Positions 7,441 to 16,277 of a DNA stretch of 64,000 nt are shown in pieces. The notes beneath the pieces are model-generated. The model ran no database searches and was not told where the DNA came from. It saw only the letters and a list, made by a program, of their open reading frames with translations. The position numbers and the translations under genes were made by a program. Source of the DNA: Acidovorax kalamii (lineage in GTDB: Bacteria; Pseudomonadota; Gammaproteobacteria; Burkholderiales; Burkholderiaceae_C). The stretch is taken from NCBI RefSeq assembly GCF_002245625.1, contig NZ_NOIG01000004.1:620001-684000 (forward strand), given 5' to 3'. Position 1 is the stretch's first letter, and the number at the start of each line of letters is the position of its first letter.

Positions 7441-8916
7441 ATGGCTTTCAATTTCATCCGGGCGGCTGCAGCAGGGGCTGCGATGGCACTGTGTGGCACG
7501 GGCGGCGCCCTGGCTGCCGTCAACTTGCCCGCACTCAAGATCGATAAGACGCAGACCACGGTATCCGGCCTGTCCTCGGGCGGCTTCATGGCGGTGCAGC
7601 TGCACGTGGCGTACTCGGCCACGTTCGCCAAGGGCGCGGGCGTGGTCGCGGGCGGCCCCTTCTATTGCGCTGAAGGCTCGGTCGTCAACGCCACCGGGCG
7701 TTGCATGGCCAGCCCCGCAGGCATCCCCACCAGCACGCTGGTCAGCACCACCAACACCTGGGCCAGCCAGGGCACCATCGACCCGGTGGCCAACCTGCAA
7801 AACTCCAAGGTCTACCTGTTCTCGGGCACGCTCGACAGCGTGGTCAAGACCGGCGCCATGGACGCGCTGCGCATCTACTACAACAGCTTCGTGCCCACCG
7901 CCAACGTGGTCTACAAAAAAGACATCGCGGCCGAACACGCGATGGTGACGGATGACTACGGCAACGGCTGCTCCACCAAGGGTGCGCCCTACATCAGTGA
8001 CTGCAACTTCGACCTGGCTGGGGCCATGCTGCAGCACCTGTACGGCACGTTGAACGCTCGCAACAACGCCACGCTGCCCACCGGCAACTACATCGAGTTC
8101 AACCAGAGCGAATTCATCACCAACCACGGCATGGCCACCACCGGCTGGGCCTATGTGCCCCAGGCCTGCCAGGCGGGCGGCAGCGCCACTTGCAAGCTGC
8201 ACGTGGTGCTGCATGGCTGCAAGCAGAACGTGAACGACGTGCAGCAGCAGTACGTGCGCAACACCGGCTACAACCGCTGGGCCGACAGCAACAACATCGT
8301 GATGCTGTACCCGCAGACCAGCCTGGCCGCCACCAACAGCTGCTGGGACTGGTGGGGCTATGACAGCGCCAACTACTCCAAGAAGTCCGGCCCGCAGATG
8401 GCTGCCATCAAGGCCATGGTGGACCGCGTCTCCAGCGGAACGGGTGGCACCACGCCCCCGGCGGCCCTGCCTGCCCCCACGGGCGTGAGCACCTCGGGCG
8501 CCACGGCCAGCAGCATGGCCGTGGGCTGGGCTGCCGTCAGCGGCGCTGCCAGCTACAACGTGTACCGCAATGCCAACAAGGTCAACGCGCTGCCCGTCAC
8601 GGCCACCAGCTACACCGACACCGGCCTGGCCGCATCCACCACCTATAGCTGGACGGTGCGCGCCGCCGATGCCAACGGGGCCGAGGGCGCCACATCGGCC
8701 GCCGCCTCGGGCACCACGCTGGCGGGCTCGGGCGGCACCGCCACCTGCACCACCGCCAGCAACTATGCCCACACGCTGGCTGGGCGCGCCTATGCCGCCG
8801 GGGGCTACACCTATGCGCTGGGCTCCAACCAGAACATGGGCCTGTGGAACGTGTTCGTCACCAACACCTTGAAGCAGACCAGCACCAACTACTACGTCAT
8901 CGGCACTTGTCCTTAA
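7441..8916 (+). CDS. phaZ: Extracellular poly(3-hydroxybutyrate) depolymerase
   Basis: Secreted esterase that cuts PHB into oligomers and monomers. 491 residues with a signal peptide ending at ALAA near residue 26. The catalytic domain begins with the lipase box GLSSGGFMA (Ser45), then Asp132 in FSGTLDSVV and His166 in AEHAMV. The 87- and 34-residue spacings resemble those of the circularly permuted fungal-type depolymerase triad. VLHGCKQN, later, fits the oxyanion region. Residues about 345-435 form a fibronectin-III-like linker and the last 55 or so a candidate polymer-binding segment. Start chosen by GGAGA at 7427-7431; an upstream in-frame ATG at 7375 would spoil the signal peptide. It lies inside the transporter gene cluster. 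Confidence 0.92.
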   Translation: MAFNFIRAAAAGAAMALCGTGGALAAVNLPALKIDKTQTTVSGLSSGGFMAVQLHVAYSATFAKGAGVVAGGPFYCAEGSVVNATGRCMASPAGIPTSTLVSTTNTWASQGTIDPVANLQNSKVYLFSGTLDSVVKTGAMDALRIYYNSFVPTANVVYKKDIAAEHAMVTDDYGNGCSTKGAPYISDCNFDLAGAMLQHLYGTLNARNNATLPTGNYIEFNQSEFITNHGMATTGWAYVPQACQAGGSATCKLHVVLHGCKQNVNDVQQQYVRNTGYNRWADSNNIVMLYPQTSLAATNSCWDWWGYDSANYSKKSGPQMAAIKAMVDRVSSGTGGTTPPAALPAPTGVSTSGATASSMAVGWAAVSGAASYNVYRNANKVNALPVTATSYTDTGLAASTTYSWTVRAADANGAEGATSAAASGTTLAGSGGTATCTTASNYAHTLAGRAYAAGGYTYALGSNQNMGLWNVFVTNTLKQTSTNYYVIGTCP

Positions 8917-8998
8917 AGTGCCGGGGCGCGCTGCCGCAGGGCAGGGCGCCCCACCGTTTCCACCGACTGACCCAGACCGTGAAAGTGAACCACCACCC

Positions 8999-9769
8999 AT
9001 GAGCACCTTGGCTACCAAGGACTTGACCATCCGCTTCGGCGGCCACGTGGCGGTCAATGGCGTGACCTGCTCTTTCGAGCCCGGCACGCTGACCGCCATC
9101 GTGGGCCCCAACGGCGCAGGCAAGACCACCTATTTCAACCTGATCTCCGGGCAGCTGCGTGCCACCAGTGGCACCGTCACGCTGGGCGGGCAAGACCTCA
9201 CGGGCCAGTCCGTCTCTGCGCGCACCCATGCGGGCCTGGGTCGGGCGTTCCAGCTCACCAACCTGTTCCCCAACCTCAGCGTGCTCGAAAACGTGCGCCT
9301 GGCCGTGCAGGCCACGCAAGAGGGCAAGCACCGCCGGGGCCTGAACCTGTGGAGCATCTGGAGCGACCACACCGCGCTCACCCAGCGTGCCCGCGTGATC
9401 TTGCAGGCCGTGGCCATGACCGACCGTGCCGACACCCCCGTGGCCAGCCTGCCGCATGGTGACCAGCGCAAGCTCGAAGTGGCGCTGCTCATGGCGCTGG
9501 AGCCACAGGTCTACATGTTCGACGAGCCCACCGCAGGCATGAGCCACGACGAAGCGCCCGTGATCCTGAACCTGATCCGTGAGCTGAAGAAAGACAAGAC
9601 CAAGATCATCCTCTTGGTGGAGCACAAGATGGACGTGGTGCGCGAGCTGGCCGACCGCATCATCGTGCTGACCAACGGCACGCTGGTGGCCGACGGCCCG
9701 CCGGCCGAGGTGATTGCATCGCCCGTGGTGCAAGAGGCCTACCTGGGTGTGACCAAGGAGGCCGCATGA
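8999..9769 (+). CDS. LIV-type ABC transporter ATP-binding protein (LivG-like)
   Basis: 256 residues. Walker A GPNGAGKTT near residue 34; Walker B VYMFDEPTAG in the second half; the signature region reads LPHGDQRKLE instead of LSGGQ, a common LivG variation. A switch histidine lies in LVEHKMD. It drives import through the LivH/LivM-like permeases encoded downstream. The ATG at 8999 is preferred over an upstream in-frame ATG at 8918 because the ABC fold begins right after it. Its stop overlaps the next start in an ATGA, so the two ATPases should be translationally coupled. Confidence 0.93.
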   Translation: MSTLATKDLTIRFGGHVAVNGVTCSFEPGTLTAIVGPNGAGKTTYFNLISGQLRATSGTVTLGGQDLTGQSVSARTHAGLGRAFQLTNLFPNLSVLENVRLAVQATQEGKHRRGLNLWSIWSDHTALTQRARVILQAVAMTDRADTPVASLPHGDQRKLEVALLMALEPQVYMFDEPTAGMSHDEAPVILNLIRELKKDKTKIILLVEHKMDVVRELADRIIVLTNGTLVADGPPAEVIASPVVQEAYLGVTKEAA

Positions 9770-10509
9770 GCACCAGCAACACAAGCACCACCAACCTGCT
9801 TGAACTCAAGGGCGTGCACACGCACATCGGCGCGTACCACATCCTGCACGGCGTGGATCTGGCCGTGCCCAAGGCCCAGCTCACCATGCTGCTGGGCCGC
9901 AACGGCGCGGGCAAGACCACGACGCTGCGCACCATCATGGGCCTGTGGCATGCGTCGCAGGGCTCCATCCACTTTGGTGGCAAAGACATCACCGCGATGA
10001 ACACCCCCGCCATTGCGGGGCTGAACATCGCCTACGTGCCCGAGAACATGGGCATCTTTGCCGACCTCACGGTGAAGGAAAACATGCTGCTGGCCGCGCG
10101 CAGCGCAAGCAACGCCGCGCAGATGGACGAGGCGCGGCTGCAGTGGATCTTCAAGCTCTTCCCGGCGGTGGAGAAGTTCTGGAACCACCCCGCTGGCAAG
10201 CTCAGCGGCGGCCAAAAGCAGATGGTGGCCGTGAGCCGCGCCATCGTCGAGCCACGCGATCTGCTCATCGTGGACGAGCCCAGCAAGGGCCTCGCGCCCG
10301 CCATCATCAACAACATGATCGATGCGTTCGACCAGCTCAAGAAGAGCGGCGTGACCATCCTGCTGGTGGAGCAGAACATCAACTTTGCCAAGCGGCTGGG
10401 CGACACCGTGGCCGTGATGGACAACGGCCAGGTGGTGCACGCGGGCAGCATGGCCGCGCTGGCGGCGGACGAGGAACTGCAGCGCTCGCTGCTGGGGCTG
10501 GCGCTATGA
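9766..10509 (+). CDS. LIV-type ABC transporter ATP-binding protein (LivF-like)
   Basis: 247 residues with Walker A GRNGAGKTT, the canonical signature KLSGGQKQM, Walker B LLIVDEPSKG and the switch LVEQN. This is the second ATPase of the heterodimer with the preceding LivG-like protein; their reading frames overlap by four bases. A dispersed repeat and then the first permease gene follow. Confidence 0.93.
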   Translation: MSTSNTSTTNLLELKGVHTHIGAYHILHGVDLAVPKAQLTMLLGRNGAGKTTTLRTIMGLWHASQGSIHFGGKDITAMNTPAIAGLNIAYVPENMGIFADLTVKENMLLAARSASNAAQMDEARLQWIFKLFPAVEKFWNHPAGKLSGGQKQMVAVSRAIVEPRDLLIVDEPSKGLAPAIINNMIDAFDQLKKSGVTILLVEQNINFAKRLGDTVAVMDNGQVVHAGSMAALAADEELQRSLLGLAL

Positions 10510-10521
10510 GTTTCACCCTTG

Positions 10522-10584
10522 GTTTCAAGCTTTTTAGGCCGTCTGCGCTCGTCCATCAAGCGGTTATAGCTATCAAAAGCATAG
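10522..10584 (+). repeat. Dispersed intergenic repeat, copy 2
   Basis: Layout matches the other copies: GTTTCAAGCTTTTTAGGCC, then a GC-rich centre with TCTGCGCTC, then TATAGCTATCAAAAGCATAG. It sits inside the operon between ATPase and permease genes without an obvious terminator, so the operon tolerates it. Confidence 0.6.
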
Positions 10585-10624
10585 TGATGGCACATCCCCC
10601 CACCCCCCAACAAGGAGGCCTGGC

Positions 10625-11611
10625 ATGAGCATGGCCCGCGACTTCGACTGGAAACCCCTGGCCCTGGTGCCCGCGCTGGCGCTGCTGGTGCTGCCTTTCA
10701 TCGGTTCACCCAGCACCTGGCTCACGCTCACCGTGGCGGGGCTGGCCATGGGCATGATCATCTTCATCATCGCCTCGGGCCTCACGCTGGTGTTCGGCCT
10801 CATGGACGTGCTGAACTTCGGCCACGGCGTGTTCATTGCACTGGGCGCCTTTGTGGCCACCAGCGTGCTGGGCGCCATGGGCGACTACACACAAAGCGCC
10901 GAACTGTGGCGCAACCTGATGGCCGTGCTGCCCGCGATGCTGGTGGCCATGGCTGTGGCCGGGGCTGTGGGCCTGGCGTTCGAGCGTTTCATCGTGCGGC
11001 CCGTGTACGGCCAGCACCTCAAGCAGATCCTCATCACCATGGGCGGCATGATCATTGGTGAAGAATTCATCAAGGTCATCTGGGGCCCGCAGCAGATCCC
11101 GCTGCCGCTGCCCGAAGGCATGCGCGGCTCGCTGCTGGTGGGTGATGCCGCCATCGAGAAGTACCGCCTGGTGGCGGTGGCCGTGGGCCTGCTGGTGTTT
11201 GGCGTGCTGGCCTGGACGCTGTCGCGCACCAAGGTCGGCCTGCTGATCCGCGCTGGCGTGCAAGACCGCGAGATGGTCGAAAGCCTGGGCTACCGCATCC
11301 GCCGCCTGTTCATTGGCGTGTTTGTGGTGGGCTCGGCCCTCGCGGGCCTGGGCGGCGTGATGTGGGGCCTGTACCAGCAGAACGTGGTGCCCCAGATGGG
11401 CGCGCAGGTCAACGTGCTGATCTTCATCGTCATCATCATCGGCGGCCTGGGCAGCACGGGCGGCGCGCTCATCGGTGCGCTGCTGGTGGGGCTGATGGCC
11501 AACTACACCGGCTTCCTGGTGCCAAAAGTGGCGCTGTTCTCCAACATCGCGTTGATGGTGGCCATTCTCTTGTGGCGTCCGCAGGGCGTCTATCCCGTGG
11601 CCAACCGCTGA
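10625..11611 (+). CDS. LIV-type ABC transporter permease (LivH-like)
   Basis: 328 residues with about eight or nine membrane segments. It contains the LivH-type motif GLTLVFGLMDVLNFGHGVF near residue 54 and, near the C-terminus, IIIGGLGSTGGALIGALLVG. CAAGGAGGCC just upstream is a strong ribosome site for the ATG at 10625. It forms the channel with the LivM-like protein that follows 16 bases later. Confidence 0.93.
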   Translation: MSMARDFDWKPLALVPALALLVLPFIGSPSTWLTLTVAGLAMGMIIFIIASGLTLVFGLMDVLNFGHGVFIALGAFVATSVLGAMGDYTQSAELWRNLMAVLPAMLVAMAVAGAVGLAFERFIVRPVYGQHLKQILITMGGMIIGEEFIKVIWGPQQIPLPLPEGMRGSLLVGDAAIEKYRLVAVAVGLLVFGVLAWTLSRTKVGLLIRAGVQDREMVESLGYRIRRLFIGVFVVGSALAGLGGVMWGLYQQNVVPQMGAQVNVLIFIVIIIGGLGSTGGALIGALLVGLMANYTGFLVPKVALFSNIALMVAILLWRPQGVYPVANR

Positions 11612-11627
11612 TGAGGAGCCGACTGAC

Positions 11628-12701
11628 ATGCTGAACCGACTTCTCTCTGGCGACTATCCGCGCAGCAAGGTGCTGGCGGTGATTCTGGTGGCCATCTTTT
11701 TGGGGCTGGCGTTTGCGCCCTTCCTCTTCCCGGGTGTTAAGGCGCTGTCTGTGGCGGCCAAGGTGCTCATCTTCGTGGTGTTGGTCGCCAGCTTCGACCT
11801 GCTGCTGGGCTACACCGGCATCGTGAGCTTTGCGCACACCATGTTCTTTGGCATCGGCGCCTATGGCATCGCGGTGGCCACCACGCGCCTGGGCCCCACC
11901 TGGATGGCGCTCGGCGTGGGCATGGGCGGCGCGCTGCTGCTGTCGCTGCTGCTGTCGCTCGCGGTGGGGCTGTTCTCGCTGCGTGTGCGCGCCATCTTCT
12001 TTGCCATGATCACGCTGGCCGTGGCGGCGGCGTTCCAGACGCTGGCCTCGCAGCTGTCGGACATCACCGGCGGCGAGGACGGCCTGACCTTCAAGGTGCC
12101 CGAAATCCTCTCGCCCAGCTTCGAGCCGTTTGAGGAGCCCTTCCTGGGCGTGAGCATCGATGGGAGGCTGATCTGCTACTACCTGCTGTTCGTCACGGCC
12201 GTGGCGCTGATGCTGGCGCTGCTGCGCATCGTCAATTCACCGTTCGGCCGCGTTCTGCAGGCCATCCGCGAGAACGAGTTCCGCGCCGAAGCCATTGGCT
12301 ACCGCGTGGTGGTGTACCGCACTACGTCCAGCGTGCTGTCGGCGCTGTTCGCCACCATGGCAGGCGCCATGCTCGCGCTCTGGCTGCGCTACAACGGGCC
12401 AGACACGTCCCTGAGCTTCGAAATCATGATGGACTGCCTGCTCATCGTGGTGATCGGCGGCATGGGCACGATCTACGGTTCGGCCATCGGCGCCGTGCTG
12501 TTCCTGGTGGCGCAAAGCTACCTGCAGGATCTGCTGCGCCTGGGCCATGAGGCCACGGCGGGCCTGCCCTGGCTGTCTGCACTGCTCTCGCCCGACCGCT
12601 GGTTGCTGTGGCTGGGCGTGCTCTTCGTCCTTTCGGTCTATTACTTCCCTACCGGTGTGGTGGGGCGCCTGCGCGCGGCAGCTGCGCGCAAGGCGGGGTG
12701 A
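11628..12701 (+). CDS. LIV-type ABC transporter permease (LivM-like)
   Basis: 357 residues, many membrane segments. The LivM hallmark region SFDLLLGYTGIVSFAHTMFFGIGAYG starts near residue 53, and IVVIGGMGTIYGSAIGAVLF lies near 280. It completes the transporter core: two ATPases, two permeases and the binding proteins at 6085-7278 and 15084-16232. The hydrolase gene that follows is on the same strand with its own strong ribosome site. Confidence 0.93.
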   Translation: MLNRLLSGDYPRSKVLAVILVAIFLGLAFAPFLFPGVKALSVAAKVLIFVVLVASFDLLLGYTGIVSFAHTMFFGIGAYGIAVATTRLGPTWMALGVGMGGALLLSLLLSLAVGLFSLRVRAIFFAMITLAVAAAFQTLASQLSDITGGEDGLTFKVPEILSPSFEPFEEPFLGVSIDGRLICYYLLFVTAVALMLALLRIVNSPFGRVLQAIRENEFRAEAIGYRVVVYRTTSSVLSALFATMAGAMLALWLRYNGPDTSLSFEIMMDCLLIVVIGGMGTIYGSAIGAVLFLVAQSYLQDLLRLGHEATAGLPWLSALLSPDRWLLWLGVLFVLSVYYFPTGVVGRLRAAAARKAG

Positions 12702-12792
12702 ATGCCCCGGCCGCGCCGGGTGACCGGCGTGGCCTGGGTGTGTGGGTGAGCTGTGCAACAAGACGCAAAGAAAAAATCCAGGAGACAAGCAC

Positions 12793-14961
12793 ATGAAGAT
12801 GAACATCAAGACCCCCCGTTTCCGTCCCGTTTCTCGTCCCCTTTCCCGTCCGTTCCTGCCCGCAGCGCTGGCCGCTGCGGTGCTGGCTGCCTGCGGCGGC
12901 AGCAACGGCGACAGCGCCGCCCCCAACACCAAGCCCGGCTACCTGGGCGCCATCAGCGAGACCACGTACGACGGCGCCAGCAATGACCTGCTCACGGCGG
13001 GCCTGGGCGCCTCGGGCCTGGCCGCTGCCGTGCCCCCCGCGTTTGCCGACCCCCTCAAGCCCACGGCGGCCGAGCTGCGCCGCACCGCCATCCACACCAA
13101 CTACCGCGCCATGCTCGACATGACGGCGGCCGGCGGCTACGGAACGCTCTACGGCCCCAATGTGGATGCTCAGGGCAAGGTCACCACCGGTGAGGGCAAG
13201 GTGCCCGGCACCGAATACATCGCGTTTGCCGATGACGGTACGGGCCGCAAGAACGTCACCCTCATGGTGCAGGTGCCCGCCAGCTTCGACCCCAAGAAGC
13301 CCTGCATGATCACCGCCACCACCTCGGGCTCGCGCGGCGTGTATGGCGGCATCTCCACGGGCGAGTGGGGCCTCAAGAAGGGCTGCGCTGTGGCGTACTC
13401 CGACAAGGGCACGGGCGGCGCGCCGCACGACCTCATGAACGACACCGTGCCGCTGATCGACGGCACGCGCACCACGGCCGCCGCAGCGGGCAAGGCCGCA
13501 GCCTTCAATGCGGGCCTCACGGCCACCGAGCTGGCCGCCTTCAACACCGCCACACCCAACCGCTTTGCGTTCAAGCACGCGCACTCGGGCCAGAACTCCG
13601 AGAAGGATTGGGGCACCACCACCTTGCAGGCTGTGGAGTTTGGCTACTACGTGCTCAACCAGCGCTATGGCGCCACCGACGCAGCGGGCCAGCGCCTCAA
13701 GACGCTGACCCCGGCCAACACCATCGTGATTGCGTCCAGCATCTCCAACGGCGGTGGCGCTGCCATTGCGGCGGCCGAGCTGGACACGCAGGGCCTGATC
13801 AGCGGCGTGGCCGTGTCCGAGCCCGCCATCGAGATGCCCGCCAATCCTGGCATTACGGTGCGCCGTGGCAGCGCCGATGTGGCCGTCACCGGCAAGACGC
13901 TGGTGGACTTCACCACCTATGCCAACCTCTACCAGGCCTGCGCATCGCTCGCGCCCTCGGTCAGCACCAGCCCTTTTGCGGCGGCGTTTGCGGCCGGGTT
14001 TGCCAGCGCTGCATTGCCCATCGCGCCCAACCGCTGCGCGTCGCTCAAGGCGGCAGGTTTGCTCACAGCCAGCACCACGGCCGCGCAGGCCGAAGAGGCT
14101 TTGCAAAAGCTGCGCGCCTATGGCTGGGAACCCGAGTCCAACGACCTGCATGCCTCCATGGCCGCGTTTGAAGTGTCTCCCGCCGTGGCCGTGACCTTTG
14201 CCAATGGCCTCTCGCGTGCCAGCGTGCAAGACAACCTCTGCGGCTTCAGCTACGCCGCCACGGCGGCCACTGGCGGTGTCACCCCGCTCGCCGCCGCTGC
14301 ATTGCCCGGCATGTTTGCCACCGGCAACGGCGTGCCTCCCTCGGGCGGCATCAACCTGGTCAACAACCTCGGCAAGCTGGGCCCGGCGCGCGACTTCCTC
14401 TCGGTGTCGGACGCCGGTGTAGCCGACTGGAACCTGAGCGGCGCGCTGTGCCTGCGCAACCTCGTCACCGGCAATGACGCCGCCGCCAAGAAGCTGCAGG
14501 CTGGTGTTCAGGAAACCCGCCGCAACGGCAACCTGCGCGGCAAGCCCGCTGTGATCGTGCATGGCCGTGCCGATGCGCTGCTGCCTGTGAGCCACACCTC
14601 GCGCCCCTATGCCGCGCTGAACAAGAAGGTCGAAGGCGCCGCCGGCAAGCTCAGCTATGTGGAAGTGGCCAACGCCCAGCACTTCGACAGCTTCATTGGG
14701 CTGCCCACCGTGCTGCCGGGCTACGACAGCCGCTACGTGCCGTTGCATGTGTACCTGAACCACGCGCTCGACGCGGTGTACGACCACCTCGCCAGCGGCA
14801 AGGCGCTGCCCGCCAGCCAGGTGGTGCGCACGGTGCCACGCGGTGGCACACCGGGCAGCGCCCCGGCCATCACGGCCGCCAACGTGCCGCCACTGGCCAC
14901 CACGCCCGCTGCCGCCAATGCCATCGCCATCACGGCGGGCGCCATTGCCATCCCCGACTGA
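12793..14961 (+). CDS. 3-hydroxybutyrate oligomer hydrolase, lipoprotein
   Basis: 722 residues of the 3HBOH family, which splits soluble (R)-3-hydroxybutyrate oligomers released by PHB depolymerases into monomer. The N-terminus has a basic region, a hydrophobic stretch and the lipobox LAAC, so it is probably anchored to a membrane on the periplasmic side or outside. The probable nucleophile is the serine of IASSISNGGG in the central part. The start at 12793 is fixed by AGGAGA at 12780-12785; an in-frame ATG at 12742 would put a charged tail before the signal. Its place after the transporter permeases ties transporter and PHB digestion together. The 805-codon opposite frame is a shadow. Confidence 0.9.
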   Translation: MKMNIKTPRFRPVSRPLSRPFLPAALAAAVLAACGGSNGDSAAPNTKPGYLGAISETTYDGASNDLLTAGLGASGLAAAVPPAFADPLKPTAAELRRTAIHTNYRAMLDMTAAGGYGTLYGPNVDAQGKVTTGEGKVPGTEYIAFADDGTGRKNVTLMVQVPASFDPKKPCMITATTSGSRGVYGGISTGEWGLKKGCAVAYSDKGTGGAPHDLMNDTVPLIDGTRTTAAAAGKAAAFNAGLTATELAAFNTATPNRFAFKHAHSGQNSEKDWGTTTLQAVEFGYYVLNQRYGATDAAGQRLKTLTPANTIVIASSISNGGGAAIAAAELDTQGLISGVAVSEPAIEMPANPGITVRRGSADVAVTGKTLVDFTTYANLYQACASLAPSVSTSPFAAAFAAGFASAALPIAPNRCASLKAAGLLTASTTAAQAEEALQKLRAYGWEPESNDLHASMAAFEVSPAVAVTFANGLSRASVQDNLCGFSYAATAATGGVTPLAAAALPGMFATGNGVPPSGGINLVNNLGKLGPARDFLSVSDAGVADWNLSGALCLRNLVTGNDAAAKKLQAGVQETRRNGNLRGKPAVIVHGRADALLPVSHTSRPYAALNKKVEGAAGKLSYVEVANAQHFDSFIGLPTVLPGYDSRYVPLHVYLNHALDAVYDHLASGKALPASQVVRTVPRGGTPGSAPAITAANVPPLATTPAAANAIAITAGAIAIPD

Positions 14962-15083
14962 CCCAAGGAGCTTTGCCAGACGACACACCGTCACCGCCGC
15001 CTGCCGGGCACGCGTGGGGGCCAACGCCCCATGCGCCGCCCGTGGGCGCGGCTGCAAGCCACTCAACCAGGGGATGAACCGAC

Positions 15084-16232
15084 ATGGACAAAGTCAAGAC
15101 ATGGAGTCGCCGCGCGGCGGCAGCGCTGGCGGTGTTGTGGGGCGGGGTCACTGCGCCCTCGCTGCACGCCGCCGAGATTGTGGTGGGGCAGGTTGCGCCG
15201 CTCACCGGCGTGCTGGCCAGCACCGGCGCGCAGATGGTGCTGGGCGGCAAGATCTACTTTGACTGGGTGAATGCCCAGGGCGGCGTGCATGGCGCCAGCA
15301 TCCGCCAGGCGGTGGCCGACGATGCCTACAAGGTCGCTGACACCGTGAAGCTGACCCGCGAGTTGCTGGCCAAGCCCGAGGTGGTGGCGCTGTACGGCTT
15401 TGCGGGCACGGCCAACATCACGCAGCTGCTGTCCGACGGTGTGCTGGAGCAGGGTGGCGCTGCGCTGGTGGCACCCTACACGGGGGGCGAGTCGCTACGC
15501 AACCCGTTCAACCCCTGGATCTTCCACGTGCGCGCGGGCTACGCCGACGAGGCCGAGCACATGGTGCAGCAGCTCACCACGCTGGGCATGAACCGCGTGG
15601 CCGTGATGTACCAGGACGACGGTTTTGGCAAGGCGGGTCTGGCAGGGGTGGAGGCGGCCTTGGCCAAGCGCAACCTCAAGCTGGTAGTGTCTGCGGGCTA
15701 CGAACGCAACACCGACAAGGTGGATGAGGCCGTCAAGGCCATCAAGGCCGCCGATGTGCACGCGGTCATCATGATCGCGGTGAACAAGCCCGCAGCGGCC
15801 TTCATCCAGCGCTACCGCGAGCAGGGCGGGGGTGCGCAGCTCTACAACATCTCGGTGGTGGACCCGACCGAGCTGGTCAAGCTCGCGGGCCTGAAAAACG
15901 CGCATGGTCTGGGCATCAGCCAGGTGGTGCCGTACCCCTACCGGCCGCAACTGCCCGTGGTGCGCGAATACCAGTCGCTGCTCAAGAAATATGCCCCCGA
16001 GGCCGAGGTCAACTACACCAGCTTCGAGCAGTTTCTGGGCGCCAAGGTGCTGGTCGAGGCCCTGCGCCGTGCCGGGCCCGCGCCCACGCGCGCCAAGGTC
16101 GTCAAGGCGCTCGAATCGCTGCAGAGCTACGACCTCGGCGGCATCACCCTGGGCTATTCGCCCACCAACCGCATCGGCTCACGGTATGTCGAGGTCACCG
16201 TCATTGGCAGCAATGGCCGCCTCATGAAGTGA
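15084..16232 (+). CDS. LIV-type ABC transporter substrate-binding protein (second copy)
   Basis: 382 residues. The signal peptide ends near LHAAE; the mature part begins EIVVGQVAPLTGVLASTG, the standard type-I periplasmic binding fold. No membrane or ATPase gene follows, so it probably serves the same permease core as the binding protein at 6085-7278. Sequence identity between the two looks low, so they may differ in ligand, for example monomer against oligomer or a different hydroxyacid. It follows the oligomer hydrolase on the same strand with a 122-base gap. Confidence 0.88.
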   Translation: MDKVKTWSRRAAAALAVLWGGVTAPSLHAAEIVVGQVAPLTGVLASTGAQMVLGGKIYFDWVNAQGGVHGASIRQAVADDAYKVADTVKLTRELLAKPEVVALYGFAGTANITQLLSDGVLEQGGAALVAPYTGGESLRNPFNPWIFHVRAGYADEAEHMVQQLTTLGMNRVAVMYQDDGFGKAGLAGVEAALAKRNLKLVVSAGYERNTDKVDEAVKAIKAADVHAVIMIAVNKPAAAFIQRYREQGGGAQLYNISVVDPTELVKLAGLKNAHGLGISQVVPYPYRPQLPVVREYQSLLKKYAPEAEVNYTSFEQFLGAKVLVEALRRAGPAPTRAKVVKALESLQSYDLGGITLGYSPTNRIGSRYVEVTVIGSNGRLMK

Positions 16233-16277
16233 GCCGCCGGTCCCTCTCAATTTTTTCTGTTCCACAAGGTCGCCATC

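Noticed and set aside
7414..9129. 571-codon minus-strand frame over the PHB depolymerase gene
   Set aside because: Low-complexity Gly/Val/His-rich translation opposite a gene with an intact catalytic triad and signal peptide.
12740..12775. Possible -24/-12 promoter before the oligomer hydrolase gene
   Set aside because: GG and GC elements are present, but the spacing is nine or fewer bases, not ten.
12649..15066. 805-codon open frame on the minus strand
   Set aside because: It mirrors the 3HB-oligomer hydrolase gene. Its translation is repetitive Gly/Arg/His/Ala-rich sequence without any family motif, as expected for a GC-rich shadow.
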